Shown here one piece after another: positions 8,739 to 17,595 of a stretch of DNA of 64,000 nucleotides. Below the pieces are notes generated by a model that worked only from the letters and a program-made list of their open reading frames with translations, was not told where the DNA came from and searched no databases. Numbering within the stretch: position 1 is the first letter of the stretch; each line of letters begins with the position of its first letter. Where the stretch lies: assembly GCA_019115145.1 (NCBI GenBank), contig DXED01000043.1, positions 32,196 to 96,195 on the forward strand. Direction: 5' to 3'. Position numbers and translations under genes: made by a program. Source of the stretch: Claveliimonas intestinigallinarum (GTDB lineage: Bacteria > Bacillota > Clostridia > Lachnospirales > Lachnospiraceae).

Positions 8739-10663
8739 AGCAGGGATTTTTACCGATTTCCAGAAAAGAGATGGAGGACAGAGGATGGAGCCAGCCGGAT
8801 TTCGTCTATGTGTCCGGCGATGCCTATGTGGATCACCCCTCCTTTGGCCATGCCATCATCACCAGACTTTTAGAGTCCCTTGGATATAAAGTGTGTATCC
8901 TGCCCCAGCCGGACTGGCGCAGGCGGGAAAGCATCATGGAGTTCGGGGAGCCAAGGCTCGCCTTTCTCGTGTCAGCGGGGAACATGGACTCCATGGTCAA
9001 CCACTACACAGTGGCAAAAAAGAGGCGCCGCACGGACGCCTTTTCACCTGGCGGTGTCATGGGAAAGCGTCCTGATTACGCCGTGGTTGTATACTGCAAT
9101 CTGATCCGTCAGGTGTACAAGCATACCCCCATTATCGCGGGGGGCATTGAGGCCAGCCTGCGCCGTCTGGCCCACTACGACTACTGGTCCGACACGCTGA
9201 AGCGATCCATCCTTCTGGACTCCGGAGCGGACCTCATCTCCTACGGGATGGGAGAGCGGTCCATCGCCGCTGTGGCGGAGGCGCTGGACGCAGGGCTTTC
9301 CATCCGGGATATCACCTATATTGACGGGACTGTCTGCAAGGTGCGGGATCTTTCCAGTGTCTACGACCCGGTGATTCTTCCGTCCTACGAGGCGCTGAAG
9401 GAGGACCGGCTGAATTATGCCAGAAGCTTCTACACCCAGTACTGCAACACGGATCCCTTCTCCGGCAGGAGGCTGGTGGAGCCCTACTCGGACCACTGCT
9501 TTGTGGTCCAAAACCCGCCTGCAAAGCCCCTGACTCAGGAGGAGATGGATCAGGTGTACAGCTATCCCTACATGCGCACCTGGCACCCCGCCTACGATGA
9601 GGCGGGCGGTATCCCGGCCATCCAGGAGGTAAAGTTCTCCCTGGTCAGCAACAGGGGATGCTTCGGGGGCTGCAGCTTCTGCGCCCTGACCTTTCACCAG
9701 GGCCGCATCCTCCAGACGAGAAGCCATAAATCCCTTCTGACAGAGGCAAAGGGGATGACGGAGGATCCGGATTTCAAAGGGTACATTCACGACGTGGGCG
9801 GGCCCACTGCCAATTTCCGGCAGCCCTCCTGCAAAAAGCAGCTCACAAAGGGCGTATGCAGCAAAAAGCAGTGTCTCTTTCCAGAACCCTGCAAAAACCT
9901 GGAGGTGAGCCATAAGGACTACGTAAAATTATTACGGAAACTGAGAGAGGTGCCCGGTGTGAAGAAGGTGTTTATCCGCTCCGGCATCCGGTTCGACTAT
10001 GTGATGGCCGACAGGGACGACACCTTCCTCCGGGAGCTGTGCCAGTACCATGTGAGCGGACAGCTCAAGGTGGCCCCGGAGCATATTGCGGACCCGGTCC
10101 TTGATAGGATGGGGAAGCCAAAGAACAGCGTGTACCAGTCCTTTGTAAAGAAATACGAAAGCATCAACCGACAGATCGGGAAAAAGCAGTACCTGGTTCC
10201 CTATCTGATGTCCTCCCACCCGGGCTCCACCCTGAAGGAGGCCATCGCTCTTTCCGAGTACCTGCGGGATCTGGGAGTTATGCCGGAGCAGGTCCAGGAT
10301 TTCTATCCCACCCCCTCCACCATCTCCACCTGCATGTACTACACAGGTGTGGATCCGAGGGACATGGGGCCGGTCTACGTGCCGAAAAATCCGCATGAGA
10401 AGGCCATGCAGCGGGCCCTTATCCAGTTCCGGGATCCGCGGAACTATGATCTGGTTCTGGAGGCTCTGAAAAAAGCGGGGCGGATGGATCTGGTGGGATT
10501 TGATAAGAAATGTCTGATCCGTCCAAGAAGACCAAAGGATAAGGAAGAGGGCGCGGGCAGACGCATAAAGCAGTACGCTCCGGCCGGCCAGGGGGAGAGA
10601 AAGGCCGGAAAGAGGGGAAAGAAAAAGACGATCCGCAATATACATAGAAAGAAAACCATATAG
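8735..10663 (+). CDS. YgiQ family radical SAM protein
   Basis: 642 residues. The radical SAM cluster motif CFGGCSFC sits near residue 308 in SNRGCFGGCSFCALTFHQGR. The N-terminal 290 residues contain the YgiQ/UPF0313 region (for example GGIEASLRRLAHYDYW) and the C-terminus carries the DUF3362 extension rich in Lys/Arg. The substrate is unknown; the family is widespread. It is coupled by ATGA to the pseudouridine synthase. The basic tail (about the last 50 residues) suggests RNA contact, which is only an inference. Confidence 0.93.
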   Translation: MKQGFLPISRKEMEDRGWSQPDFVYVSGDAYVDHPSFGHAIITRLLESLGYKVCILPQPDWRRRESIMEFGEPRLAFLVSAGNMDSMVNHYTVAKKRRRTDAFSPGGVMGKRPDYAVVVYCNLIRQVYKHTPIIAGGIEASLRRLAHYDYWSDTLKRSILLDSGADLISYGMGERSIAAVAEALDAGLSIRDITYIDGTVCKVRDLSSVYDPVILPSYEALKEDRLNYARSFYTQYCNTDPFSGRRLVEPYSDHCFVVQNPPAKPLTQEEMDQVYSYPYMRTWHPAYDEAGGIPAIQEVKFSLVSNRGCFGGCSFCALTFHQGRILQTRSHKSLLTEAKGMTEDPDFKGYIHDVGGPTANFRQPSCKKQLTKGVCSKKQCLFPEPCKNLEVSHKDYVKLLRKLREVPGVKKVFIRSGIRFDYVMADRDDTFLRELCQYHVSGQLKVAPEHIADPVLDRMGKPKNSVYQSFVKKYESINRQIGKKQYLVPYLMSSHPGSTLKEAIALSEYLRDLGVMPEQVQDFYPTPSTISTCMYYTGVDPRDMGPVYVPKNPHEKAMQRALIQFRDPRNYDLVLEALKKAGRMDLVGFDKKCLIRPRRPKDKEEGAGRRIKQYAPAGQGERKAGKRGKKKTIRNIHRKKTI

Positions 10664-10697
10664 ATAAGTATAGATAATTGATAAAGAAGGGATTTAT

Positions 10698-11480
10698 ATG
10701 AAAACAGCAATCGTGACAGGCGCCTCCTCCGGTCTTGGAAGAGAGTTCGCCAGACAGATACCGAAGTTTTACCGCAGCCTTGATGAGATATGGCTCATTG
10801 CCCGCAGCAGCGACAAGCTGGAGCAGCTGAAGGAGGAGCTGACAAAGGAGACCGGCATCTACTGCCGCATCTACGACAGCGACCTCACAAGAGACTATGT
10901 CTTCTATCACCTGCAGCGGGACCTGGAGGCCCTCAGGCCGGACATTCGGATGCTCGTCAATGGAGCCGGCGTCGGGTGCAACGCTCTTGTATCCCAGTCA
11001 AGCCCGGAGACCCTGACCGGGATGATCCAGCTGAACTGCACGGCCCTGACCCACCTGACCAGCCTGTGCCTGCCCTACATGAACCGGGGAAGCCGCATCG
11101 TCAATCTGGCCTCCGCGGCTGCCTTCGCGCCCCAGCCCGGATCTGCGGTCTACGGCGCCACGAAGGCCTACGTGCTCAGCTTCAGCAGGGCCCTTGGCCA
11201 GGAGCTGGCTGACAGGAGGATCTTTGTCACCGCCGTCTGCCCGGGGCCTGTGGAGACGGACTTTTTCCGCACCGCCGGAGAGCCGGCAGGGAAGACCAGG
11301 CAAAAGCTCATGGCCCAGCCCGGGAAAGTGGTGCGAAAGGCTCTGTCGGACGTGCGCAGGCGCCGCAGCGTCTCTGTATACGGCGCGGCCATGAAGGGGG
11401 CCAGGACGGCCGCCAAGATTGCGCCGGACAGACTGACGGACTGGTTTATGAACAAAATGAATACAAGGAGTCTGACTTAA
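10698..11480 (+). CDS. SDR family NAD(P)-dependent oxidoreductase
   Basis: 260 residues with a complete short-chain dehydrogenase pattern: cofactor loop TGASSGLGREFA at residues 7-18, NGAG near residue 91, a catalytic Ser in NLASAAAF and the YxxxK pair in YGATKAYVLSFSRALG. The PGPVETDF block closes the site. The substrate cannot be read from sequence; the C-terminal 40 residues are basic. A GAAGGGATTTAT site precedes the ATG. The following gene starts 2 bases after its stop region, so the two are co-transcribed. Confidence 0.9.
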   Translation: MKTAIVTGASSGLGREFARQIPKFYRSLDEIWLIARSSDKLEQLKEELTKETGIYCRIYDSDLTRDYVFYHLQRDLEALRPDIRMLVNGAGVGCNALVSQSSPETLTGMIQLNCTALTHLTSLCLPYMNRGSRIVNLASAAAFAPQPGSAVYGATKAYVLSFSRALGQELADRRIFVTAVCPGPVETDFFRTAGEPAGKTRQKLMAQPGKVVRKALSDVRRRRSVSVYGAAMKGARTAAKIAPDRLTDWFMNKMNTRSLT

Positions 11481-11481
11481 G

Positions 11482-12057
11482 ATGAAGATAGAAAAAGGAA
11501 CACCTGGCTATCTGAACGCCAGAAAAATACGGCTTTTGCTGCTCACTCTCCTGGAGTTTGCCATTGTGATCGCCCTCCTGGTGCTGGGGTACATGCAGAC
11601 CGGCACCAGGCTGAACCTGCTCACCGTAGTGGCCATTGTGGGCTGTCTGCCGGCCTGCAAGGTGCTGGTGGGACTCATCACCCTGCTGCCCTACAGGACT
11701 GCTGACCAGGACAAGGCGGCCGAGATCCGGGAAAAGGCGCCCCTTCTCACCACAGCCTTCGACCTGGTCATCACAAGCCGGGAGAAGATCATGCCCGTGG
11801 AGGCGGTGGTCATCTCCGGAAATACTGTCTGCGGCTACGCCCCCAACAGGAAGACTGTCCCCGAGGAGGCCGCAAAACACATCAGGAATATTCTGGAGGA
11901 GAACCGCCTGAACAAGATCACTGTAAAGATCTTTTCCGATTACAAGCCCTTTCTCACAAGGGCGGAGGGGCTGAACAGCATCGCCCAGGTAGAGCACAGC
12001 GAACACAGCAAGAAAGAGAAGCGGATCCGCCAGATCCTTCTCAACATTTCCATGTAG
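11482..12057 (+). CDS. Conserved-looking membrane protein of unknown function, two N-terminal helices
   Basis: 191 residues. Two hydrophobic stretches (about residues 18-38 and 46-68) form a hairpin in the membrane, followed by a soluble domain of about 120 residues that looks cytoplasmic and alpha/beta (for example EAVVISGNTVCGYAPNRK). I do not recognise a family. Its ribosome-binding site AAGGAG lies in the end of the SDR gene, so it is translated from the same message. It sits between the SDR gene and a pseudouridine synthase, which gives no clear functional hint. Confidence 0.75.
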   Translation: MKIEKGTPGYLNARKIRLLLLTLLEFAIVIALLVLGYMQTGTRLNLLTVVAIVGCLPACKVLVGLITLLPYRTADQDKAAEIREKAPLLTTAFDLVITSREKIMPVEAVVISGNTVCGYAPNRKTVPEEAAKHIRNILEENRLNKITVKIFSDYKPFLTRAEGLNSIAQVEHSEHSKKEKRIRQILLNISM

Positions 12058-12082
12058 GGAAAATATATAGGGAAAAGAAACT

Positions 12083-13099
12083 ATGAGGGAATTACAGATA
12101 GCAGAGAATGAAGCCGGGCAGCGCCTGGACAAATTTCTCGCCAAATACATGAAAAAAGCCCCCAAAAGCTTTTTCTACAAGATGCTCCGCAAAAAGAACA
12201 TTGTCCTCAACGGAAAGAAGGCCTCCGGCAGTGAAAAGCTGGCCCAGGGAGACGTGGTGCGGCTCTTCCTGTCTGAGGAGACCATCGACGGCTTCTCGGA
12301 CACAGCAAAAAATGCCGGGAAGGTTCCTGGGAAAGCTGCCGGGAAAGCCGGTGAGGAAAGGAGCCCCTTCCGCCTGACAGGCAGTGACATCGTCTACGAG
12401 GACGACCACGTCCTCCTTTTAAACAAGCCCGCCGGCATCCTGTCCCAGAGGGCAGACAACCGGGAGCTGTCCATGACCGAGTATGTCATCCGCTACCTGC
12501 TGGAGACGGGGCAGCTCACAGAGGAGGAGCTGCGCACCTTCCGGCCCTCTGTGTGCAACCGTCTGGACAGGAACACAAGCGGCCTCATCGCCGCAGGGAA
12601 GAGCCTTGCCGGGCTCCAGGAGCTGAGCCGCCTCTTCAAGGACAGGAGCCTGAAAAAGTACTATCTGTGCCTTGTCAGGGGCAGAGTGGAGGAATCCCAG
12701 CGGATACGGGGCTGGCTGCAAAAGGACAGACGGACAAACCGGGTCACTGTCCACCAAAGAAAGAACGCCCCGGAGGATCTGTTCATCGAGACAGAGTACC
12801 GGCCGGTATCCATCATAAGAGACGCCACCCTTCTGGAGGTGCATCTGATAACCGGCCGCACCCATCAGATCAGGGCCCACCTGGCGGGGACGGGGCATCC
12901 CATCATCGGGGATTACAAGTACGGGGACAGGAGGGTAAACGACCGCTTCAAAAAGGCCTACGGCCTGAAAAGCCAGCTTCTCCACGCCCACCGCATGGTC
13001 TTTCCTGAGATAGCGGGCCCCCTTGCCCATCTTTCAGGAAAAGCCTTTGAGGCGCCTCTCCCGGATCTCTTTTCCAGGATACTGAAGGAGGAGAAATAG
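12083..13099 (+). CDS. RluA family pseudouridine synthase
   Basis: 338 residues. N-terminal S4 domain (GQRLDKFLAKYMKKAP), catalytic Asp in CNRLDRNTSGLIAAGKS, and the C-terminal GRTHQIRAHLAGTGHPIIGD block that marks the RluA/RluC/RluD group. An insert rich in Ala/Gly/Lys (residues about 73-95, KNAGKVPGKAAGKAGEE) lies between the S4 and catalytic domains. It most resembles RluC-type enzymes acting on 23S rRNA, but the exact uridines are not readable. A second RluA-family gene lies at 45207-46127, so the two probably have different targets. Confidence 0.92.
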   Translation: MRELQIAENEAGQRLDKFLAKYMKKAPKSFFYKMLRKKNIVLNGKKASGSEKLAQGDVVRLFLSEETIDGFSDTAKNAGKVPGKAAGKAGEERSPFRLTGSDIVYEDDHVLLLNKPAGILSQRADNRELSMTEYVIRYLLETGQLTEEELRTFRPSVCNRLDRNTSGLIAAGKSLAGLQELSRLFKDRSLKKYYLCLVRGRVEESQRIRGWLQKDRRTNRVTVHQRKNAPEDLFIETEYRPVSIIRDATLLEVHLITGRTHQIRAHLAGTGHPIIGDYKYGDRRVNDRFKKAYGLKSQLLHAHRMVFPEIAGPLAHLSGKAFEAPLPDLFSRILKEEK

Positions 13100-13101
13100 C
13101 A

Positions 13102-13650
13102 ATGGCCACATGGAATACAAGAGGACTGAGGGGATCAGAGCTGGAGGATATCATCAACAGGACTAACGAGCGGTACGCGGAAAAAAATATCGCCCTGATC
13201 CAGAAGATCCCCACCCCCATCACACCGGTCCGGATGGACAAGGAGCACCGACAGATCACCCTGGCCTATTTCGAGCAGCGCAGCACAGTGGACTATATCG
13301 GCGTTGTCCAGGGAATTCCGGTATGCTTTGACGCAAAGGAGTGCGCGGAGGGCACCTTCCCCATCCAGAATATTCACGAGCACCAGGCCGTATTTATGGA
13401 AAAATTTGAACGGCAGGGCGGGGTGGCTTTCCTTCTCATCTACTTCAGCGGTGAGCACAGGGCCTACTACATGCGGTTTGAAGAGCTCCTGAAGTTCTGG
13501 AACCGCTCCCGCCAGGGAGGACGCAAGAGCTTCCGCATGGACGAGCTGGATCCCCGCTTCTTTCTGGATATGAAGGCAAAGGTCTATCTGCCCTATCTGG
13601 ATCTTATGAACCTGGATCTGTCCATGAGGGACAAACTTGACAATACATAA
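13102..13650 (+). CDS. recU: Holliday junction resolvase RecU
   Basis: 182 residues, like RecU of Firmicutes, which cleaves Holliday junctions and guides RuvAB. Matching blocks are NTRGLRGSELEDIINRTNE at the N-terminus, IQKIPTPI, and the nuclease core STVDYIGVVQGIPVCFDAKE, with Asp, Asp, and Lys of a PD-(D/E)xK site. It starts 2 bases after the preceding stop, behind a strong GAAGGAGGAGAAA site. A promoter for the his operon overlaps its last codons. Divergent from textbook RecU but the core is clear. Confidence 0.85.
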   Translation: MATWNTRGLRGSELEDIINRTNERYAEKNIALIQKIPTPITPVRMDKEHRQITLAYFEQRSTVDYIGVVQGIPVCFDAKECAEGTFPIQNIHEHQAVFMEKFERQGGVAFLLIYFSGEHRAYYMRFEELLKFWNRSRQGGRKSFRMDELDPRFFLDMKAKVYLPYLDLMNLDLSMRDKLDNT

Positions 13651-13665
13651 AAAAGTGCGTATAAT
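13637..13665 (+). promoter_or_regulatory. Consensus sigma-A promoter of the his operon
   Basis: TTGACA at 13637-13642 and TATAAT at 13660-13665, both perfect, with a 17-base spacer. The -35 box is inside the last recU codons. The 50-base leader to hisZ is short, and no T-box or peptide leader is visible, so regulation would have to be at initiation or absent. Confidence 0.85.
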
Positions 13666-13715
13666 TGCAAAAGAGTTTTAACGTTTTAGCACGGTAAAGT
13701 GCGAGGAGGATTTTC

Positions 13716-14972
13716 ATGAAACAGTTACTACATACACCGGAGGGAGTCCGTGATATATACAACGTGGAGTGCGGCAAAAAGCTTTCCCTGGAGAGCCGTC
13801 TGCACAAGGTGCTGCAGCTCTACGGCTATCACGACATCCAGACACCTACTTTCGAGTATTTTGATGTCTTCCGCAAAGAGATCGGCACCACCCCCTCAAA
13901 GGAGCTTTACAAGTTCTTTGACAAGGAGGGCAATACCCTTGTGCTCAGGCCGGACATCACCCCCTCCATCGCGAGAGCGGCGGCCACCCTCTTCGGGGAG
14001 GAGGAGCTTCCCATCCGTCTCTGCTACACAGGGAACACATTTGTCAATCATTCCAGCTACCAGGGCAGGATGCGGGAGAATACTCAGATGGGCGCGGAGC
14101 TGATTGGCGTGGACACGGTGGAGGCCGACGCTGAGATGCTGGCCATGGTAGTGGACTGTCTGTCCTCCATCGGGCTGCGTGAGTTTCAGGTCAGCGTGGG
14201 AAACGTGGATTTCTTCCAGAGCCTGATCGAGGATGCCTCCCTGGATTCGGAAGCCGAGATGCGGGTGCGGGAGCTCATAGGTAACAGGAACTACTTCGGC
14301 GTGGAGGAGTATCTGGACAGCATCCAGGTGAGAAGGAGCGCAAAGGAGGCCCTCTCCGGACTGGGCGACCTGTTCGGAGGCGTGGAGGTGCTGGCTCAGG
14401 CCCGGAACATCGCCCCCAACTCCAAGGCTATCATGGCCCTGCGCCGCCTGGAGCAGATCTACGATATTCTGAAGATATACGGGGCCGAGAAGTACATCAG
14501 CTTTGACCTGAGCATGAGCGGAACCTACGGCTACTACACAGGCATCATTTTCCGTGGATACACCTTCGGAACAGGGGATGCCATCGTAAAGGGCGGCCGG
14601 TACGACCATCTTCTGGAGAAATTCGGCAAGGAGTCCCCCTCCATCGGTTTCGCCCTGGTCATCGATGAGCTGATGAAGGCTCTCACAAGACAGCACGTGC
14701 GGATCACCTACTCCCGCAAAAACACCCTCATCCTCTATGACAAGGGGATGGAGAAGTCTGCTATCGAGCTGGCCAAGGAATTCCGGGACAAATTCAAGAA
14801 CACGGAGCTTCTGCGCAAGGAGACGGGGAAGACGCTGGACGACTACAAGAGGTACGGAAAAGAATACTATGCCGGAAGCCTGATCTACATTCAGGCGGAC
14901 AGACAGATCTTAATGATCAACCTTATCACAGGGGAGGAGAAGGTTGTAGGCAGTAAGGAACAGGAGCAGTAA
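13716..14972 (+). CDS. hisZ: ATP phosphoribosyltransferase regulatory subunit HisZ
   Basis: 418 residues, homologous to the catalytic core of histidyl-tRNA synthetase but not a synthetase. Visible are the N-terminal TPEGVRDI block, motif 2-like RLCYTGNTFVNHSSYQGR and the motif 3 region GGRYDHLLEKFG followed by PSIGFALVIDELM. HisZ pairs with short-form HisG into a hetero-octamer that makes phosphoribosyl-ATP and senses histidine. The hisG directly downstream is indeed short-form. It has a GAGGAGG site before the ATG and heads the his operon. Confidence 0.94.
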   Translation: MKQLLHTPEGVRDIYNVECGKKLSLESRLHKVLQLYGYHDIQTPTFEYFDVFRKEIGTTPSKELYKFFDKEGNTLVLRPDITPSIARAAATLFGEEELPIRLCYTGNTFVNHSSYQGRMRENTQMGAELIGVDTVEADAEMLAMVVDCLSSIGLREFQVSVGNVDFFQSLIEDASLDSEAEMRVRELIGNRNYFGVEEYLDSIQVRRSAKEALSGLGDLFGGVEVLAQARNIAPNSKAIMALRRLEQIYDILKIYGAEKYISFDLSMSGTYGYYTGIIFRGYTFGTGDAIVKGGRYDHLLEKFGKESPSIGFALVIDELMKALTRQHVRITYSRKNTLILYDKGMEKSAIELAKEFRDKFKNTELLRKETGKTLDDYKRYGKEYYAGSLIYIQADRQILMINLITGEEKVVGSKEQEQ

Positions 14973-14974
14973 TT

Positions 14975-15610
14975 ATGAGATATCTGACATTTGCCCTGGG
15001 AAAGGGCAGACTTGCAAAACATACACTGGAGCTTTTTGAGAAGATCGGCATCACCTGTGAGGAGATGAAGGACGAGAAGTCCAGAAAGCTCATTTTCACA
15101 AACGAGGATCTGAAACTCCGGTTTTTCCTTTCAAAGGGCCCTGACGTGCCCACCTATGTGGAATACGGGGCGGCGGACATCGGGATCGTCGGCAGGGATA
15201 CCATCCTGGAGGAGGGGCGAAAGGTCCACGAGGTCATGGATCTGGGCTACGGCGCCTGCCGCATGTGTGTCTGCGGGCCCAAGAAGGCGGCTCCTCTGCT
15301 GGAGCACCACGAGCTCATCCGGGTGGCCACAAAATACCCCAATATCGCTAAGGACTATTTCTACAACACAAAGCATCAGACCGTGGAGATCATCAAGCTT
15401 AACGGCTCCATCGAGCTGGCCCCCATTGTGGGCCTTTCTGAGGTCATCGTGGACATCGTGGAGACCGGCTCCACCCTGCGGGAAAACGGCCTGACCGTGC
15501 TGGAGGAGGTGTGCCCCATCTCTGCCAGAATGATCGTAAATCCGGTCAGCATGCGGATGGAGAGCGACAGGATCAGAGATCTCATCACCCGCCTGCGAAC
15601 GGTGATTTAG
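14975..15610 (+). CDS. hisG: ATP phosphoribosyltransferase, short form
   Basis: 211 residues; catalyses the first step of histidine synthesis from ATP and PRPP. It lacks the C-terminal regulatory domain of long HisG, hence the need for HisZ. Visible blocks are FALGKGRLAKHTLELFE at the start, AADIGIVGRDTILEE, and the PRPP loop in DIVETGSTLRENGL near residue 165. It starts 2 bases after hisZ. Confidence 0.97.
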   Translation: MRYLTFALGKGRLAKHTLELFEKIGITCEEMKDEKSRKLIFTNEDLKLRFFLSKGPDVPTYVEYGAADIGIVGRDTILEEGRKVHEVMDLGYGACRMCVCGPKKAAPLLEHHELIRVATKYPNIAKDYFYNTKHQTVEIIKLNGSIELAPIVGLSEVIVDIVETGSTLRENGLTVLEEVCPISARMIVNPVSMRMESDRIRDLITRLRTVI

Positions 15611-15677
15611 CGGACCGCGATTGAAAGAGTAAGCGAGAGCGTGACTGAAAGACAGATTGGAAGGAAGGATTGTGAAC

Positions 15678-16979
15678 ATGAGGATACAGAAGCTGGACAG
15701 ACATACAAGGAGAAACCTGCTGGAGGACCTTCTGAAGAGAAGTCCCAACCAGTACGGCAGCTACGAGGAGGGTGTGACCCGCATCCTGGAGGATGTGAAG
15801 GCAAAGGGCGATGAGGCTCTGTTCGAGTACACCGCGAAATTTGACCACGCTGACATCAATGAGCAGAATATCCGGGTGACGGAGGAAGAGATCCGGGAGG
15901 CCTACGAGCTGGCCGGGGAGGAGCTCATCTCCATTATCCGGAAGGCTCTCGTTAATATACGCAGCTATCACGAGAAGCAGCGGCAGTACAGCTGGTTTGA
16001 CAGCAAGCCGGACGGCACCATCCTTGGCCAGAAGGTGACAGCCCTGCAGAGGGTGGGAGTCTACGTGCCCGGCGGAAAGGCCGCCTATCCCTCCTCCGTG
16101 CTGATGAACATCGTGCCCGCAAAGGTGGCGGGAGTGGAGGAGATCGTCATGGTGACTCCCCCCGGGAAGGACGGAAAGGTAAATCCCAACACTCTGGTGG
16201 CTGCCAACGAGGCGGGGGCGGACGTGATCTACAAGGTGGGAGGAGCCCAGGCTGTAGGCGCACTGGCCTACGGCACCGGATGTATCCCCAAGGTGGACAA
16301 GATCGTGGGGCCGGGCAACATCTACGTGGCCCTGGCCAAGAAGGCTGTCTACGGGTATGTCAGCATTGACGCCATCGCAGGTCCCAGCGAGATCCTAGTC
16401 ATCGCTGACGACAGCGCCAATCCCAGGTATGTGGCAGCGGATCTTTTGTCCCAGGCCGAGCATGACGAGCTGGCGAGCGCCATCCTTGTCACCACCAGCG
16501 AGGAGCTGGCACGGCGGGTGTCTGAGGAGGTGGACGAATTTCTCGGGGTGCTCTCCAGAAGCGAGATCATCCGGAAATCACTGGACAACTACGGCTACAT
16601 CCTTGTGGCAGAGAACATGGATGAGGCCATCGACATTGCCAATGAAATTGCCTCAGAGCACCTGGAGATCCAGACAAGGAACCCCTACGATGTGATGACA
16701 AAGATCCGCAACGCGGGCGCCATTTTCATCGGAGAGTATGCCAGCGAGCCCCTGGGCGACTATTTCGCGGGCCCCAACCACGTGCTCCCCACCAACGGCA
16801 CGGCCCGGTTTTTCTCTCCCCTGTCAGTGGATGATTTCATCAAGAAATCCAGCATCATCGGCTATTCAAGGGAGGCCCTTGAGAAAATACACACGGACAT
16901 TGAGGCCTTTGCCCAGGCGGAGCACCTGACGGCACATGCCAATTCCATCAAAGTCCGCTTTGAGGACAAGGAGGCGTAA
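15678..16979 (+). CDS. hisD: Histidinol dehydrogenase
   Basis: 433 residues; oxidises L-histidinol to L-histidine in two NAD-dependent steps. Clear blocks are RVGVYVPGGKAAYPSSVLMN, VGGAQAVGALAYGT, DKIVGPGNIYVALAKK, AGPSEILVIAD and the Zn/catalytic region AEHDELASAIL and PNHVLPTNGTARF. The start at 15678 follows an AAGGAAGGA site; an in-frame ATG at 15657 lies before this site and is less likely. Confidence 0.96.
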   Translation: MRIQKLDRHTRRNLLEDLLKRSPNQYGSYEEGVTRILEDVKAKGDEALFEYTAKFDHADINEQNIRVTEEEIREAYELAGEELISIIRKALVNIRSYHEKQRQYSWFDSKPDGTILGQKVTALQRVGVYVPGGKAAYPSSVLMNIVPAKVAGVEEIVMVTPPGKDGKVNPNTLVAANEAGADVIYKVGGAQAVGALAYGTGCIPKVDKIVGPGNIYVALAKKAVYGYVSIDAIAGPSEILVIADDSANPRYVAADLLSQAEHDELASAILVTTSEELARRVSEEVDEFLGVLSRSEIIRKSLDNYGYILVAENMDEAIDIANEIASEHLEIQTRNPYDVMTKIRNAGAIFIGEYASEPLGDYFAGPNHVLPTNGTARFFSPLSVDDFIKKSSIIGYSREALEKIHTDIEAFAQAEHLTAHANSIKVRFEDKEA

Positions 16980-16986
16980 TACAGAT

Positions 16987-17574
16987 ATGGACAGAAAAGC
17001 GACGATCAGAAGAACCACAAAGGAGACAGACATAGAGGTCACCATCTGCCTGGACGGAACCGGAAAGACGGACATAGAGACCGGCATCGGCTTCTTTGAC
17101 CACATGCTGAACGGATTTGCCCGCCACGGGCTCTTTGACCTGACCGTGAAGGCCGCGGGAGACCTGGATGTGGACTGCCACCACACGGTGGAGGACACCG
17201 GCATTGTCCTCGGCAGCGCCATCCTGGAGGCCCTGGGAGGAAAGGAAGGGATCAGGAGATACGGCAATTTCCTGCTCCCCATGGACGAGACCCTCATTCT
17301 GTGCGCCATCGACCTGTCCGGCCGCCCGTATTTTAACTATGACGCCCCGTTTACGGCAGAGCGGATCGGAGATCTGGACACAGAGACGGTGCGGGAATTT
17401 TTCTATGCCATCTCCTACAGCGCAAAGATGAACCTGCACCTGAAGGTGCTGGACGGCATAAACAACCACCATATCGCCGAGGCCCTCTTCAAGGGCTTTG
17501 GCAAGGCCCTGGATATGGCTGTATCCATGGAACCCCGCATCGAGGGAGCCTGGACCACAAAGGGTACTTTATAG
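16987..17574 (+). CDS. hisB: Imidazoleglycerol-phosphate dehydratase
   Basis: 195 residues, monofunctional HisB without the phosphatase domain found in enterobacteria. The metal-binding His clusters FFDHMLNGFARHGLFDL, DCHHTVEDTGI and NNHHIAEALFKGFGKAL are intact. The start at 16987 lies 7 bases after hisD and is served by AAGGAGG inside the last hisD codons; an in-frame ATG at 16936 inside hisD would add an unrelated tail. Confidence 0.96.
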   Translation: MDRKATIRRTTKETDIEVTICLDGTGKTDIETGIGFFDHMLNGFARHGLFDLTVKAAGDLDVDCHHTVEDTGIVLGSAILEALGGKEGIRRYGNFLLPMDETLILCAIDLSGRPYFNYDAPFTAERIGDLDTETVREFFYAISYSAKMNLHLKVLDGINNHHIAEALFKGFGKALDMAVSMEPRIEGAWTTKGTL

Positions 17575-17595
17575 GAAAGGAAAAGGGGAAGAGAA

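Noticed and set aside
15611..15677. A regulatory repeat between hisG and hisD
   Set aside because: The gap contains only imperfect purine-rich repetition (GAAAGA, GCGAGAGC) without symmetry or a promoter.
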